NCBI RefSeq assembly: GCF_000934725.1 | Contig: NZ_JYNS01000015.1 | Span: 1 to 64,000, forward strand | Length of the DNA: 64,000 bases | Direction of reading: 5' to 3' | Source of the DNA: Methyloterricola oryzae | Lineage (GTDB): Bacteria; Pseudomonadota; Gammaproteobacteria; Methylococcales; Methylococcaceae | Shown here: positions 1-7,791 of the stretch, one piece after another | Position numbering within the stretch: position 1 is the first letter of the stretch | Layout of the letters: each line of letters begins with the position of its first letter | Program-made: the position numbers and the translations under genes | Notes under the pieces: model-generated | What the model saw: only the letters and a program-made list of their open reading frames with translations | Databases searched by the model: none | What the model was told of the DNA's origin: nothing

Positions 1-61
1 ACCACCTTCCCTTAAACTCCCTCTCAAACCCCTCTTCCCTCAACCTTTCCCTATCCCCCCA
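1..61. repeat. G-free, pyrimidine-rich low-complexity tract
   Basis: The first 61 bases contain no G at all and are mostly C and T with short A runs. The sequence changes abruptly at about base 62 to normal coding-like composition. It may be a C/T-rich intergenic repeat or a contig-edge artefact; one window cannot decide. Confidence 0.4.
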
Positions 62-104
62 GAACATCATCGCCCCGGAAGAGCTGCGCATTATGAAGAA
101 CTGA
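3..104 (+). CDS. Possible 3' end of an upstream gene (partial, doubtful)
   Basis: A frame open from the left edge ends at TGA 102-104. Only the last dozen codons (about 63-101, encoding N-I-I-A-P-E-E-L-R-I-M-K-N) look like real protein; the part before lies in the G-free tract. The stop codon sits in a 6-bp hairpin (TGACAC 102-107, GTGTCA 112-117). It could be the C-terminus of a gene cut by the window, or chance. Confidence 0.2.
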   Translation, partial: HLPLNSLSNPSSLNLSLSPQNIIAPEELRIMKN

Positions 105-160
105 CACGGCGGTGTCAACGAGGATTTCAATTCCCTTTAATGGTCTGGCCGTTTTGGCGC

Positions 161-166
161 TAGAAT
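161..166 (+). promoter_or_regulatory. Candidate -10 box for trhP
   Basis: TAGAAT at 161-166 matches the sigma-70 -10 consensus at five of six positions. The -35 region near 137-143 is weak. A start near 173 would leave only about 6 nt before the ATG at 179 but 33 nt before the ATG at 206, which supports the downstream start. Confidence 0.3.
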
Positions 167-205
167 AGCCTTCTCCTAATGTTCCCCGGCGTTTCGCTCC
201 GAGCC

Positions 206-1549
206 ATGAGATCAGTCGAGCTTTTATCCCCCGCAGGCACCTTGAAGAACATGCGTTTCGCCTTCGCCTATGGGGCCGATGCGGTTTATGCCGGACAGCC
301 CCGCTATAGTCTTCGGGTGCGCAACAACGACTTTCTGGAGCAGAACCTCGCGACCGGAATTGCGGAGGCGCATCAGCTGGGCAAGAAATTCTACCTGGCC
401 GCCAATGTATTGCCCCACAACAGTAAGGTCAGGACATTCCTGAAGGACATCGAGCCCATCGTAGCAATGGGTCCCGATGCGCTCATCATGGCTGACCCGG
501 GACTGATCATGCTGGTGCGGGAAAAGTGGCCCGAGATGCCGATTCATCTTTCGGTCCAGGCCAATACCATGAACTGGGCCAGCGTGAAATTCTGGCATTC
601 CGCCGGAATTCAACGAATCATCCTGTCACGAGAACTTTCCCTGGACGAGATCCAGGATATCCGCCAGCAATGTCCCGAGGTGGAATTGGAGACCTTCGTG
701 CATGGCGCCTTGTGCATTGCATACTCCGGGCGTTGCCTGCTTTCCGGCTATTTCAACCACCGCGATCCCAATCAGGGAACCTGCACGAATTCCTGCCGCT
801 GGAAGTACGATGTGGCCGGCGCCGAGCAGAACGCAGAGGGCGATTTCGTTCCCGCCAATCTTGGCCTGACTCTGGACACACTGCGGCAAGCGGACTGCGG
901 CGCAGCGAATCGGCACCCGCTGGCCGACCGCGTCTATCTACTGGAAGAAGAAAACCGCCCCGGGGAACTGATGCCCGTGATGGAGGACGAGCATGGTACC
1001 TACATCATGAACTCGAAAGATCTTCGAGCGGTCGAACACGTGCATCGGCTGATCGAGATCGGCGTGGACAGCTTGAAGATCGAAGGACGCACTAAATCCC
1101 ATTATTACGTCGCGCGCACCGCGCAAGTCTACCGCATGGCCATCGACGACGCCCTCGCCTCCAGGCCCTTTGATCCGAAGCTGCTTGGTGTGCTCGAGAA
1201 CCTGGCGCAGCGCGGCTACACCGACGGGTTCTATCAACGGCATCACACGCACGAACAACAGAATTACCTCCGCGGCCATTCAGAGAGCCACCGCCAGCAA
1301 TTCGTCGGCGAAATCACTGCCTACCACCCCGACACCGGACTGGCGGACGTCCTGGCCAAAAACAAGTTTGGCGTTGGCGATCGCCTGGAATTAATCCTGC
1401 CCGAAGGCAACTGTGACATCACCATCGATCACATGGAAGATTTCGATGGCAACAGCCTGCTGGAAGCACCTGGGGGAGGCTGGGAGGTGCGGATTCCCGT
1501 ACCTGCGGCGGCATCTGACAAGGGGCTGCTGGCACGCTATCTACGCTGA
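206..1549 (+). CDS. trhP: tRNA 5-hydroxyuridine modification protein, peptidase U32 family (TrhP/YegQ)
   Basis: Homologue of YegQ/TrhP, which takes part in prephenate-dependent hydroxylation of the wobble uridine in tRNA. The protein is 447 aa, the family's usual length. The U32 signature lies at residues about 162-180 (E-T-F-V-H-G-A-L-C...G-R-C-L-L-S), and cysteines at about 170, 177, 193 and 197 match the set thought to hold an Fe-S cluster. An in-frame ATG at 179 also exists, but the conserved N-terminus (R-S-V-E-L-L-S-P-A-G) begins at ATG 206 and the likely promoter lies too close to 179. It stands alone upstream of dedA. Assignment by family is strong; enzymatic role is inherited from the family. 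Confidence 0.92.
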   Translation: MRSVELLSPAGTLKNMRFAFAYGADAVYAGQPRYSLRVRNNDFLEQNLATGIAEAHQLGKKFYLAANVLPHNSKVRTFLKDIEPIVAMGPDALIMADPGLIMLVREKWPEMPIHLSVQANTMNWASVKFWHSAGIQRIILSRELSLDEIQDIRQQCPEVELETFVHGALCIAYSGRCLLSGYFNHRDPNQGTCTNSCRWKYDVAGAEQNAEGDFVPANLGLTLDTLRQADCGAANRHPLADRVYLLEEENRPGELMPVMEDEHGTYIMNSKDLRAVEHVHRLIEIGVDSLKIEGRTKSHYYVARTAQVYRMAIDDALASRPFDPKLLGVLENLAQRGYTDGFYQRHHTHEQQNYLRGHSESHRQQFVGEITAYHPDTGLADVLAKNKFGVGDRLELILPEGNCDITIDHMEDFDGNSLLEAPGGGWEVRIPVPAAASDKGLLARYLR

Positions 1550-1621
1550 GTTGGCAACAGGTTCCATCCCAGTCAATCATGAAGAGGGGCCCTTCTTAGC
1601 CCCCGTGCGAGAAAAGCAAAA

Positions 1622-2176
1622 ATGCTGGATTTGCAGGACTTGATCGTCCAATACGGCTATTGGGCGCTATTCATCGGAACCTTCCTGGAAGGCGAGACCA
1701 TCCTGATCATCGCCGGCTTCCTGGCTTATGGCGGCTATCTGGCACTGCCTTGGGTGATTCTGTCCGCCTTTCTTGGCACCTTCGCCGGTGACCAGACATT
1801 CTTCTTTCTGGGGCGCAGCAAAGGCATCCAGTTTCTGGAAAAACGACCACGCCTGAAACGCAAGTCCGAACGGGCGTTCAATTTGCTGCATCGCCACCAG
1901 ATCCTCGTCATCTTGGGCTTTCGCTTTCTCTACGGCATCCGCAACGTGACGCCCTTCGTCATCGGTGCGAGCAACCTCAATCCCTTGCGCTTTTTCCTGC
2001 TCAACTTTTTGGGAGCCCTGACCTGGGCGGTCAGTTTCGGTTACCTCGGCTACCATCTCGGCACCCTTGCCGAAACGGCACTGCACGACATACACCGATA
2101 CGAAAAGGTGATCCTGATCGTGTTGCTGGCAGGCGCGACTCTGGCGTTCCTGATATCCAACCTGCGCAAGAAATAG
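1622..2176 (+). CDS. DedA family inner-membrane protein
   Basis: 184-aa integral membrane protein of the DedA/SNARE-associated (VTT) family, whose better-studied members support lipid carrier flipping and membrane homeostasis. Visible hallmarks are the N-terminal E-G-E-T-I-L-I-I-A-G-F-L-A segment after a G-T-F-L-E motif, the F-x-G-D-Q region, and the R-F-L-Y-G-I-R-N-V-T-P-F-V-I-G block containing the conserved arginines. Several hydrophobic spans follow, and the C-terminus is basic. It is slightly short compared with DedA/YqjA (about 200-220 aa). Its 3' end converges on the SQR gene with only 5 bp between stop codons. Substrate cannot be inferred. Confidence 0.88.
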   Translation: MLDLQDLIVQYGYWALFIGTFLEGETILIIAGFLAYGGYLALPWVILSAFLGTFAGDQTFFFLGRSKGIQFLEKRPRLKRKSERAFNLLHRHQILVILGFRFLYGIRNVTPFVIGASNLNPLRFFLLNFLGALTWAVSFGYLGYHLGTLAETALHDIHRYEKVILIVLLAGATLAFLISNLRKK

Positions 2177-2181
2177 CGTTT

Positions 2182-3396
2182 TCAGGCCCCCGGCCTGGGC
2201 CACTGGTAGCCGCGCAGCAGGCCTTTCCAGTAGATAACCGGCAGCACATAGCGCTTGAGTTGGTACATGCTCCAGCGTTCCTTGCTCTGATCAAAGGGAA
2301 ACGTCTCGCAAGGCTTGAGGTCGTAGTCGAACTCCGCCAGGATCAACTTGCCGTAACCCGTGACGAGCGGGCAGGACGTGTACCCGTCATACCGAGCCTC
2401 GGGCTGCTGTCCCCGCATGACAGCCGAGAGGTTTGCCTCCAGCACGGGCGCCTGGGCCCGGACGGCTGCCGCCGTCTTGGAAGTCGGCAGACTGCTGGCA
2501 TCGCCGATGCCGAAGACATTGGAAAAGCGCGAATGCTGCAGGGTTTCCTTGTTCACATCGACCCAGCCCGCCTCATTCGCCAGAGGGCTTTGCTTAACGA
2601 AATCCGGCGCACTCATGGGCGGCACCACGTGGATCATGTCGTAGGACTGCACCACCTCCTCGCCGCTTTCAGTGTTGCGGAACACGGCCTCCTTCGCCTC
2701 GCCACGGATGGCGACCAGATTGTGCTTATAGCGCACGTCGATGTTGCGAGGGCCCACCACCTGTCGGTTCAACGCCTCGGCATAATGCGGCGCTGAAAAA
2801 ATGCTGGGCGTCGCGCAGTAATAGATGACATTCGATTTGTCGCGTAGCCCTTGTTTGCGAAAATAGTCCTCCGCAAGGTACATGATCTTTTGCGGCGCGC
2901 CGGCGCATTTGATCGGTGGCGGCGGGAAGGTGAAGATCGCGTTTCCACCCTTGAAGCCGCGAATGTTCTGCCAGGTGCTCTCGACCGTGTCGTAGCTGTA
3001 GTTGCTGCAGACACCGTTCTTGCCGAGGGCCTCCGGCAGGCCGTCGATCTTGTCCCAGTCGATCTGCAGCCCTGGCGCAACCACCAGATATTCATACTCC
3101 ACCTCAAGACCGTCCCGGGTTCTAAGAAGATTCTGCTCCGGTCGGAATTCAATCACCGCGTCACGAATCCATTTCGCCCCGGCTGGGATCAATTCAGCCA
3201 TGGGCTTTCGCGATGCCTCGCGCCCTATCACACCACCTCCAACCAAGGTCCAAAGGGGCTGATAAAAATGATGTTCAGACGGCTCAATAATTGCGACATC
3301 ATTGCATTGGGCGCCCCGCAACATGCGCGCGGCGACTCCAAGACCCGCGGCACCGCCGCCGATCACAACAAGCTGGTGGTGAATTCTGCTGCTCAT
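2182..3396 (-). CDS. Sulfide:quinone oxidoreductase-like flavoprotein (type II / SQRDL-like)
   Basis: 404-aa FAD protein that probably oxidises sulfide to zero-valent sulfur and passes electrons to quinone at the membrane. The N-terminal dinucleotide motif G-G-G-A-A-G-L-G is at residues 13-20. Two cysteines sit where SQRDL-type enzymes have their redox pair: Cys164 in K-C-A-G-A-P-Q-K and Cys342 in S-C-P-L-V-T-G-Y-G-K. The block around 152-174 (N-A-I-F-T-F-P...K-C-A-G-A-P-Q-K-I-M-Y-L) is very close to the mitochondrial-type family, and the C-terminal G-D-A-S region binds FAD. A GGGGGAAGG-like ribosome site precedes the ATG. Transcribed divergently from the DAACS transporter. Another substrate (for example persulfide) is possible. 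Confidence 0.88.
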   Translation of the reverse strand: MSSRIHHQLVVIGGGAAGLGVAARMLRGAQCNDVAIIEPSEHHFYQPLWTLVGGGVIGREASRKPMAELIPAGAKWIRDAVIEFRPEQNLLRTRDGLEVEYEYLVVAPGLQIDWDKIDGLPEALGKNGVCSNYSYDTVESTWQNIRGFKGGNAIFTFPPPPIKCAGAPQKIMYLAEDYFRKQGLRDKSNVIYYCATPSIFSAPHYAEALNRQVVGPRNIDVRYKHNLVAIRGEAKEAVFRNTESGEEVVQSYDMIHVVPPMSAPDFVKQSPLANEAGWVDVNKETLQHSRFSNVFGIGDASSLPTSKTAAAVRAQAPVLEANLSAVMRGQQPEARYDGYTSCPLVTGYGKLILAEFDYDLKPCETFPFDQSKERWSMYQLKRYVLPVIYWKGLLRGYQWPRPGA

Positions 3397-3519
3397 GGAT
3401 GCCTTCCCCCTGGATGAAAGCTCGTGACTGTCGTTATAGTTTTCGACTGAAATAGGCCCTGCAACCCCAGGCCGACGCGGTCGAGGTCATACGGGGATTC
3501 TGCATCCCAGTCCCGGGGC

Positions 3520-3525
3520 TTGACA
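3520..3525 (+). promoter_or_regulatory. Candidate -35 box for the DAACS gene
   Basis: A perfect TTGACA lies 57 nt before the ATG at 3582, in the 185-bp gap between divergent genes. No convincing -10 is seen 16-18 bp downstream, so this is a partial match only. Confidence 0.25.
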
Positions 3526-3581
3526 ACCCCACCGCGGGCCACGACAACTAGCGTCACGACCATTAAGAAACCATCCCGCTT

Positions 3582-4838
3582 ATGTCCGCTATCCGCTTGC
3601 CCTCGCTTAACACTCAGATAGTGCTCGGCGCTTCCGCCGGCATCGGCCTCGGATACGCCTTCAGGCTCACGCCAGACTCGAACTTTTCAGGCAATGGACT
3701 GTTCGTTTGCGGGCTCATCGGGGGGCTGTTCGTGGACCTTCTGAAGATGGTGCTGATACCGCTGATCTTCACATCCATCGCTACCGGCATCGCGAATCTG
3801 CGCGCCCACGCGTCCATGCATCGGGTGTGGCAGTGCACATTGGTCTATTTCCTCACCGCAACAGCGCTGGCCACCTTGCTTGGATTGCTTAGCGCAAATA
3901 TTTTCGCACCGGGCGCAGGCATCGAGGTGACCCTGTTCCAACAGTCCATGGAGCACTTCGATCCTAGCCATCTCAGCCTCGAAGAATTTTTTACCCACTT
4001 GCTGCGTGGGCTGTTCATGAATCCGGTAGCCGCCATGGCCCAGGGTGAGGTGCTGCCAACGGTCATGTTCGCGTTGTTGGTGGGGATAGGCTTCGTTGTC
4101 TCGGGGGAAAACTCCCAACACCTGCTGACCCTGCTCACAGAACTCCTGCACATCGTGATGCTCCTCGTCAGCTGGATCATGAAACTGGCTCCCCTCGGGA
4201 TCCTGGGCCTGCTGGCCAAGCTCACGGCGACACAGAATCCGGCGCTGTTTACCGGCCTGGGCAAGTTCATCGCGGTCGTGGTGGGCAGCACCCTGGCGCA
4301 CGGAATCATCGTATTGCCGCTCCTTTTGTACCTCGTCACCGGCGTGGGTCCGCGGCGCTTTTTCAGGGGTTCCCGCGAGGCCCTCACCACTGCTCTGGCA
4401 ACCTGTTCCAGCAGCGCCACCCTGCCCATCACCATGCGATGCACCGAAATCCAGCTTGGGGTATCGAAAGACATCGCACGCTTTGTGCCGCCACTCGGAG
4501 CCACCCTCAACATGGACGGCACAGCCCTCTATGAAGCCGCTGCCGCGCTCTTCGTGGCTGACCTGACCGGCGCAGAACTGAGCCTTGCCCAGCAGGTGGT
4601 GGTCTGCTTCACCGCCATCATCGCCTCCATCGGCGCGCCCGGCATCCCCAGCGCCGGCATGGTGACCATGGTGATGGTCCTGCAATCCGTAGGGTTGCCC
4701 GCCGAGGCGGTGGCGATACTACTGCCCATCGATCGGCTGCTCGACACCGTTCGCACCATGGTCAATGTGGAAGGCGACATGATCGGCAGCCTGATCGTCC
4801 AACGGCTGGCGGCAAATCCGGATAAAAACACTTCGTAG
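3582..4838 (+). CDS. Dicarboxylate/amino acid:cation symporter (DAACS/GltP family)
   Basis: 418-aa inner-membrane secondary transporter of the glutamate/dicarboxylate symporter family. The serine-rich hairpin C-S-S-S-A-T-L-P and the following N-M-D-G-T-A-L-Y motif, which form the substrate and sodium sites of GltPh-type carriers, are both intact (encoded around 4405-4540). Eight or so hydrophobic segments and an A-P-G-I-P-S-A-G hairpin-2 motif complete the fold. Length is typical. Substrate (glutamate, aspartate or C4-dicarboxylate) cannot be fixed from sequence. The c-di-GMP riboswitch begins about 35 nt after its stop codon and belongs to the next gene. Confidence 0.92.
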   Translation: MSAIRLPSLNTQIVLGASAGIGLGYAFRLTPDSNFSGNGLFVCGLIGGLFVDLLKMVLIPLIFTSIATGIANLRAHASMHRVWQCTLVYFLTATALATLLGLLSANIFAPGAGIEVTLFQQSMEHFDPSHLSLEEFFTHLLRGLFMNPVAAMAQGEVLPTVMFALLVGIGFVVSGENSQHLLTLLTELLHIVMLLVSWIMKLAPLGILGLLAKLTATQNPALFTGLGKFIAVVVGSTLAHGIIVLPLLLYLVTGVGPRRFFRGSREALTTALATCSSSATLPITMRCTEIQLGVSKDIARFVPPLGATLNMDGTALYEAAAALFVADLTGAELSLAQQVVVCFTAIIASIGAPGIPSAGMVTMVMVLQSVGLPAEAVAILLPIDRLLDTVRTMVNVEGDMIGSLIVQRLAANPDKNTS

Positions 4839-4870
4839 AAATTTCCGGGAATTTGTGCTGAAGTGAAGAT

Positions 4871-4947
4871 ACTAAAACCAAACCTATCGCAAGGTAGGGA
4901 CGGAAAGTCGCGGATCCTGCCAAACAGGAAAGTCGAACTGCCGAGAA
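4871..4947 (+). ncRNA. Cyclic di-GMP-I (GEMM) riboswitch aptamer
   Basis: The stretch has the diagnostic elements of the GEMM/c-di-GMP-I class. An AAACC-type strand opens a 6-bp helix CCTATC (4883-4888) / GGTAGG (4893-4898) capped by the GNRA tetraloop GCAA (4889-4892). It is followed by GGGACGGAAAGTC, matching the conserved GGxACGCAAAGcC core, then a second hairpin TCCTG (4915-4919) / CAGGA (4925-4929), and the closing AAGTCGAACTGCCGA, matching the family's AGCCGGGTTGCCGA ending. Class assignment is from the memorised consensus; no covariance search was possible. A 3',3'-cGAMP variant is not excluded. Confidence 0.82.
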
Positions 4948-4985
4948 TGACCATCGTCATGGTCAATGGGGCGTTCGGCTTTTTT
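4940..4985 (+). terminator. Intrinsic terminator / expression platform of the riboswitch
   Basis: GCCGA (4940-4944) can pair with TCGGC (4975-4979), enclosing a perfect 7-bp hairpin TGACCAT (4948-4954) / ATGGTCA (4959-4965), and six Ts follow at 4980-4985. The left arm GCCGA is also the 3' closing strand of the aptamer. Ligand binding should therefore prevent terminator formation, predicting an ON switch for the gene at 5103. The polarity is inferred. Confidence 0.7.
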
Positions 4986-5102
4986 CATTGCTGAAGTTCG
5001 GCCCTGCCGCCAGCCCTCTAGGCTGATACGCCGAACCGGAACCCATGCACCAAAAGCCAACAGCCGGACGCACCCTTAACTCATTTTAGGGAGGGGCGTG
5101 TC

Positions 5103-6734
5103 ATGTTCCTTTCACTTATACAACTCAGAACAAGCTACCGCGCCACACTCCGCTGGCTCTGGTGTGGCCTGCTAGCCATATGCCTGGGGTTCTTCAGCAC
5201 GACCGCGTCTTCTGGTGATAACGTGTGGTTTCAGGACCATTTCGGGGATGAAAATTCCTTGCCTAACTGGACCGTGTCTGGCAACGCAAGGATAGAAGAT
5301 CGGATGCTGCGCCTTTGGACATGTACCTGGCACTATTACTGCGAAAGCCTGGGAGAATGGGCGTTCGATTCCTTCGTTCTGCTAAATCAGTCAAATGAAC
5401 GGAACTTTGAACTGACCGCGCAATTAAATCCCTCCGATCCCACTTCTGGCCGCATCATTTTCAACGCCACAGATTACGCTATTGACCGAGGGAAGGCTTA
5501 CTCCGTTTCGTTCGGCAATACGGATAGCACTGCTGCTGATTTGGCAAGTCATTTCAACCAAGCCATCTTGCGACGAATGGATATTGATCCTCTAGGAATT
5601 TTCCCTTACGGTGCCGAATCAACCATCGTCGCAACTTCTACATTTGACCCCGTCAATATTCCCGCCGTTGCCCGTTTAGTGGTCACTGGCGGGAAGATTC
5701 AGGTATTTCTGAAAGACAAGAAAATTTTGAGCTTTAACGACCAAATTCCGCTGCCAGCCGGAATGGTTGGGCTTGGAACTGGATATGATGGTAGCACTGC
5801 GAAGTTCGACGATTTTACGCTCGTAGCACTCCCGGACCTTCGCTGCAGCACTGACGCCAGGGTCGACGGCAAAGACCGTATATGCCAAGGGGGGCTATTC
5901 GAACACAAGCTATGGGTTTATCTGGGGCCGGATAACCAGAAAACCGCCCGTGTGGACTTCTACCTAGACGGCAAATTCCGTCGAAGCGAGTTCCATGCCC
6001 CTTGGGAACTGGATGGCGGCTCCATGAGCACACTGCTCACCGGGCCTCATGAGATCAAGGCCAAGGTCCATTACAAAGATGGCACCGGCGCAACCCTTTA
6101 TGCGGGATTCGAGGTCGGCGAAAATTCGCTGCGCTGCAGCCCCGATCCTGTGCTTGACGGGAACGACGCAGCCTGCGACGGCGGCACCTTCGACGCACCG
6201 ACCTGGGCTTATTGGTGGCCTGAAACCGGTGTCAAATCCATCGATTATTTTGTGGATGGCATTTTTCACCGTACCGAGCGCCTCCCCCCATTCGAGTTGG
6301 ACGGTGGCGTTTCATCGGCGTTGCTTCCTGTCCGTTACTACGCATACTCCGACAGCCAGATCAAAGCGGTCGTTCAGTTCAAGGATGGACGTCAGCCATT
6401 GACCATTGAGTCCAAAGCGAGCGTGCAGCAATCCGCCCCCGCACAGATTCTATGCAGTTCTGATGAAACACTCGATGGCGCCGATCCACGCTGTGCGGAC
6501 AGTGATTCCGGTTTGCCCCGGGTTTATCTGTGGCCCGAAGATGGCGTCGATCGGGCCGACTTTTACGTCGATGGCAAATTCCATCGCACCGAACGCTACT
6601 CACCATACGAACTGGATGGCGGCGCGTGGACAACCTTACCGGCGGGCAGGCATGCCATAACAGCGGTCATTGACTTCACGGACCGGGAGAAGCCGACGAC
6701 AGCGATCACGAGTCAAATCTACGTGTTCCAATGA
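5103..6734 (+). CDS. Secreted protein with concanavalin-like N-domain and three Cys-paired repeats
   Basis: 543-aa exported protein of unknown function. An unusually long N-region and hydrophobic core (residues about 17-36) form a signal peptide ending near A-S-S-G. Residues about 40-240 resemble a jelly-roll/3-keto-disaccharide-hydrolase-like domain. Then come three repeats of about 100 aa beginning near residues 245, 341 and 449. Each has the pattern C-S-x-D-x-x-x-D-G-x-D-x-x-C, then F/Y-x-D-G-x-F-x-R-x-E and E-L-D-G-G, suggesting disulfide-bonded Ig-like modules. A strong GGGAGGGG ribosome site precedes the ATG. The N-terminal half is visibly A+T-richer than neighbours. Placement behind a c-di-GMP riboswitch suggests a matrix or attachment role (inference). 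Confidence 0.8.
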   Translation: MFLSLIQLRTSYRATLRWLWCGLLAICLGFFSTTASSGDNVWFQDHFGDENSLPNWTVSGNARIEDRMLRLWTCTWHYYCESLGEWAFDSFVLLNQSNERNFELTAQLNPSDPTSGRIIFNATDYAIDRGKAYSVSFGNTDSTAADLASHFNQAILRRMDIDPLGIFPYGAESTIVATSTFDPVNIPAVARLVVTGGKIQVFLKDKKILSFNDQIPLPAGMVGLGTGYDGSTAKFDDFTLVALPDLRCSTDARVDGKDRICQGGLFEHKLWVYLGPDNQKTARVDFYLDGKFRRSEFHAPWELDGGSMSTLLTGPHEIKAKVHYKDGTGATLYAGFEVGENSLRCSPDPVLDGNDAACDGGTFDAPTWAYWWPETGVKSIDYFVDGIFHRTERLPPFELDGGVSSALLPVRYYAYSDSQIKAVVQFKDGRQPLTIESKASVQQSAPAQILCSSDETLDGADPRCADSDSGLPRVYLWPEDGVDRADFYVDGKFHRTERYSPYELDGGAWTTLPAGRHAITAVIDFTDREKPTTAITSQIYVFQ

Positions 6735-6753
6735 GGCTGTCGAGCACACATCA

Positions 6754-6798
6754 CAGCCCTCTTGGCGAAGCCAAGGCCAGGCTTTCGCTAGAGGGCTG
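6754..6798. terminator. Hairpin between convergent genes
   Basis: A perfect 9-bp inverted repeat CAGCCCTCT (6754-6762) / AGAGGGCTG (6790-6798) lies between the stop codons at 6734 and 6801, with a smaller hairpin TTGGC-GAA-GCCAA competing inside. No T-tract follows on either strand, so it is a likely transcript end or barrier rather than a canonical terminator. Confidence 0.4.
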
Positions 6799-6800
6799 CG

Positions 6801-7151
6801 CTAGGCGCGAAGAGCCTCCCCCTCGAAAGCGATGCCTTCCCAGCCGTATTTCATGAACGCCCGGATGTTGGCATGACCTGTCCCCTCGGGATCCTCAAGG
6901 ACATCCTTCCAGTAAAAATCGCCAAACAGGGCAAGCGTCTGTTCCGGCGTCAATGCGTGCAATCTCGCAAACGCGAAAATCTTGCAGGACCCCTCGTTCT
7001 TCCCGGCTTCGTTGACAACACAGTCCTCACCGCCGCCATTTCGAAACGCCGTCGGCGTATATTCATAGTTCTCGGCGATAACCGACAGGGTGTCCTGAAA
7101 AGCGACGCGCTCGCCGTCGCGGACCTTCTGCAAAAATGCTTCGATGCTCAT
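6801..7151 (-). CDS. HopJ type III effector family protein
   Basis: 116-aa protein of the family named after Pseudomonas HopJ. Hallmarks visible are N-Y-x-Y-T-P-T-A-F-R-N-G, the N-E-A-G-K-N-E-G-S-C-K-I-F-A-F-A block, L-T-P-E-Q-T-L-A-L-F-G and the C-terminal N-I-R-A-F-M-K-Y-G-W-E-G-I. It is a full-length member with no signal peptide. The family is common in free-living aquatic bacteria without type III secretion, and nothing here suggests a secretion system, so an effector role is unlikely. Biochemical function unknown. The next gene on the same strand ends 57 bp upstream. Confidence 0.88.
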   Translation of the reverse strand: MSIEAFLQKVRDGERVAFQDTLSVIAENYEYTPTAFRNGGGEDCVVNEAGKNEGSCKIFAFARLHALTPEQTLALFGDFYWKDVLEDPEGTGHANIRAFMKYGWEGIAFEGEALRA

Positions 7152-7208
7152 GTTTTCTATGGGTGATATGAAAAGGGAGACGCCTGCGCGCTTAGCAAGC
7201 AGGTAGGC

Positions 7209-7769
7209 TCAGCGAATCAGCGCCGACAGGGATTTGAACTGAGGATGCGCGGCATCGCCCAGCCACTCGAAGACCACCGACTCCACATTGGTGACAATAA
7301 CGCCGGCGGCCGCCATGCGCGCCAAGGCATTACGCTTGTGCTCCAGCTTGCGTGAGCAGACGGCGTCCTCGGCCACGAATACCTGAAACCCTTCACCCAT
7401 CAGTTCCAATGCGGTCTGCAGGACGCAGACATGGGTCTCCTGGCCGGCAATGACGATCTGCCCGCGCTCGGTGCTTTTGAGCGCAGCCAGGAATCCATCG
7501 GCGGCGCAGCAGGAGAACGCGGTCTTTTCAAAGCGCCGCGCGTGGTCCGGCAAGGCCTCGACCACCTCCGGCGCGGTGGGTCCGAGGCCCTTGGGGTACT
7601 GTTCGCTGTACAACAGCGGCAAGCCCAGTTGCGAAGCGGCCGCGGCAAGGATGCACGTCGATCGGGTCACCGCCGCCCGCTCCGCCTCCGGCATCGCGCC
7701 GAACAAGCGCACCTGCAGGTCAATCAACAACACCTGGGCCGCATCGGCCCTGCACATCAAGGGATTCAT
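7209..7769 (-). CDS. Isochorismatase-family hydrolase
   Basis: 186-aa cytoplasmic hydrolase of the isochorismatase-like (YcaC-type) superfamily, which cleaves C-N or vinyl-ether bonds through a Cys-Asp-Lys triad. Visible elements are the Asp in V-L-L-I-D-L-Q near residue 17, the Lys in F-E-K-T-A-F-S, and the nucleophile Cys in G-Q-E-T-H-V-C-V-L-Q-T-A. The substrate is unknown; close relatives are often annotated as hydrolases of unknown specificity. It is followed 22 bp downstream on the same strand's upstream side by tesA, so the two may be co-transcribed. Confidence 0.85.
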   Translation of the reverse strand: MNPLMCRADAAQVLLIDLQVRLFGAMPEAERAAVTRSTCILAAAASQLGLPLLYSEQYPKGLGPTAPEVVEALPDHARRFEKTAFSCCAADGFLAALKSTERGQIVIAGQETHVCVLQTALELMGEGFQVFVAEDAVCSRKLEHKRNALARMAAAGVIVTNVESVVFEWLGDAAHPQFKSLSALIR

Positions 7770-7791
7770 GCTCGTTCCCTGGTTGATTCGA

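Noticed and set aside
179..205. Upstream in-frame ATG for trhP
   Set aside because: The nine extra residues are not family-like and the likely transcription start leaves no room for a ribosome site.
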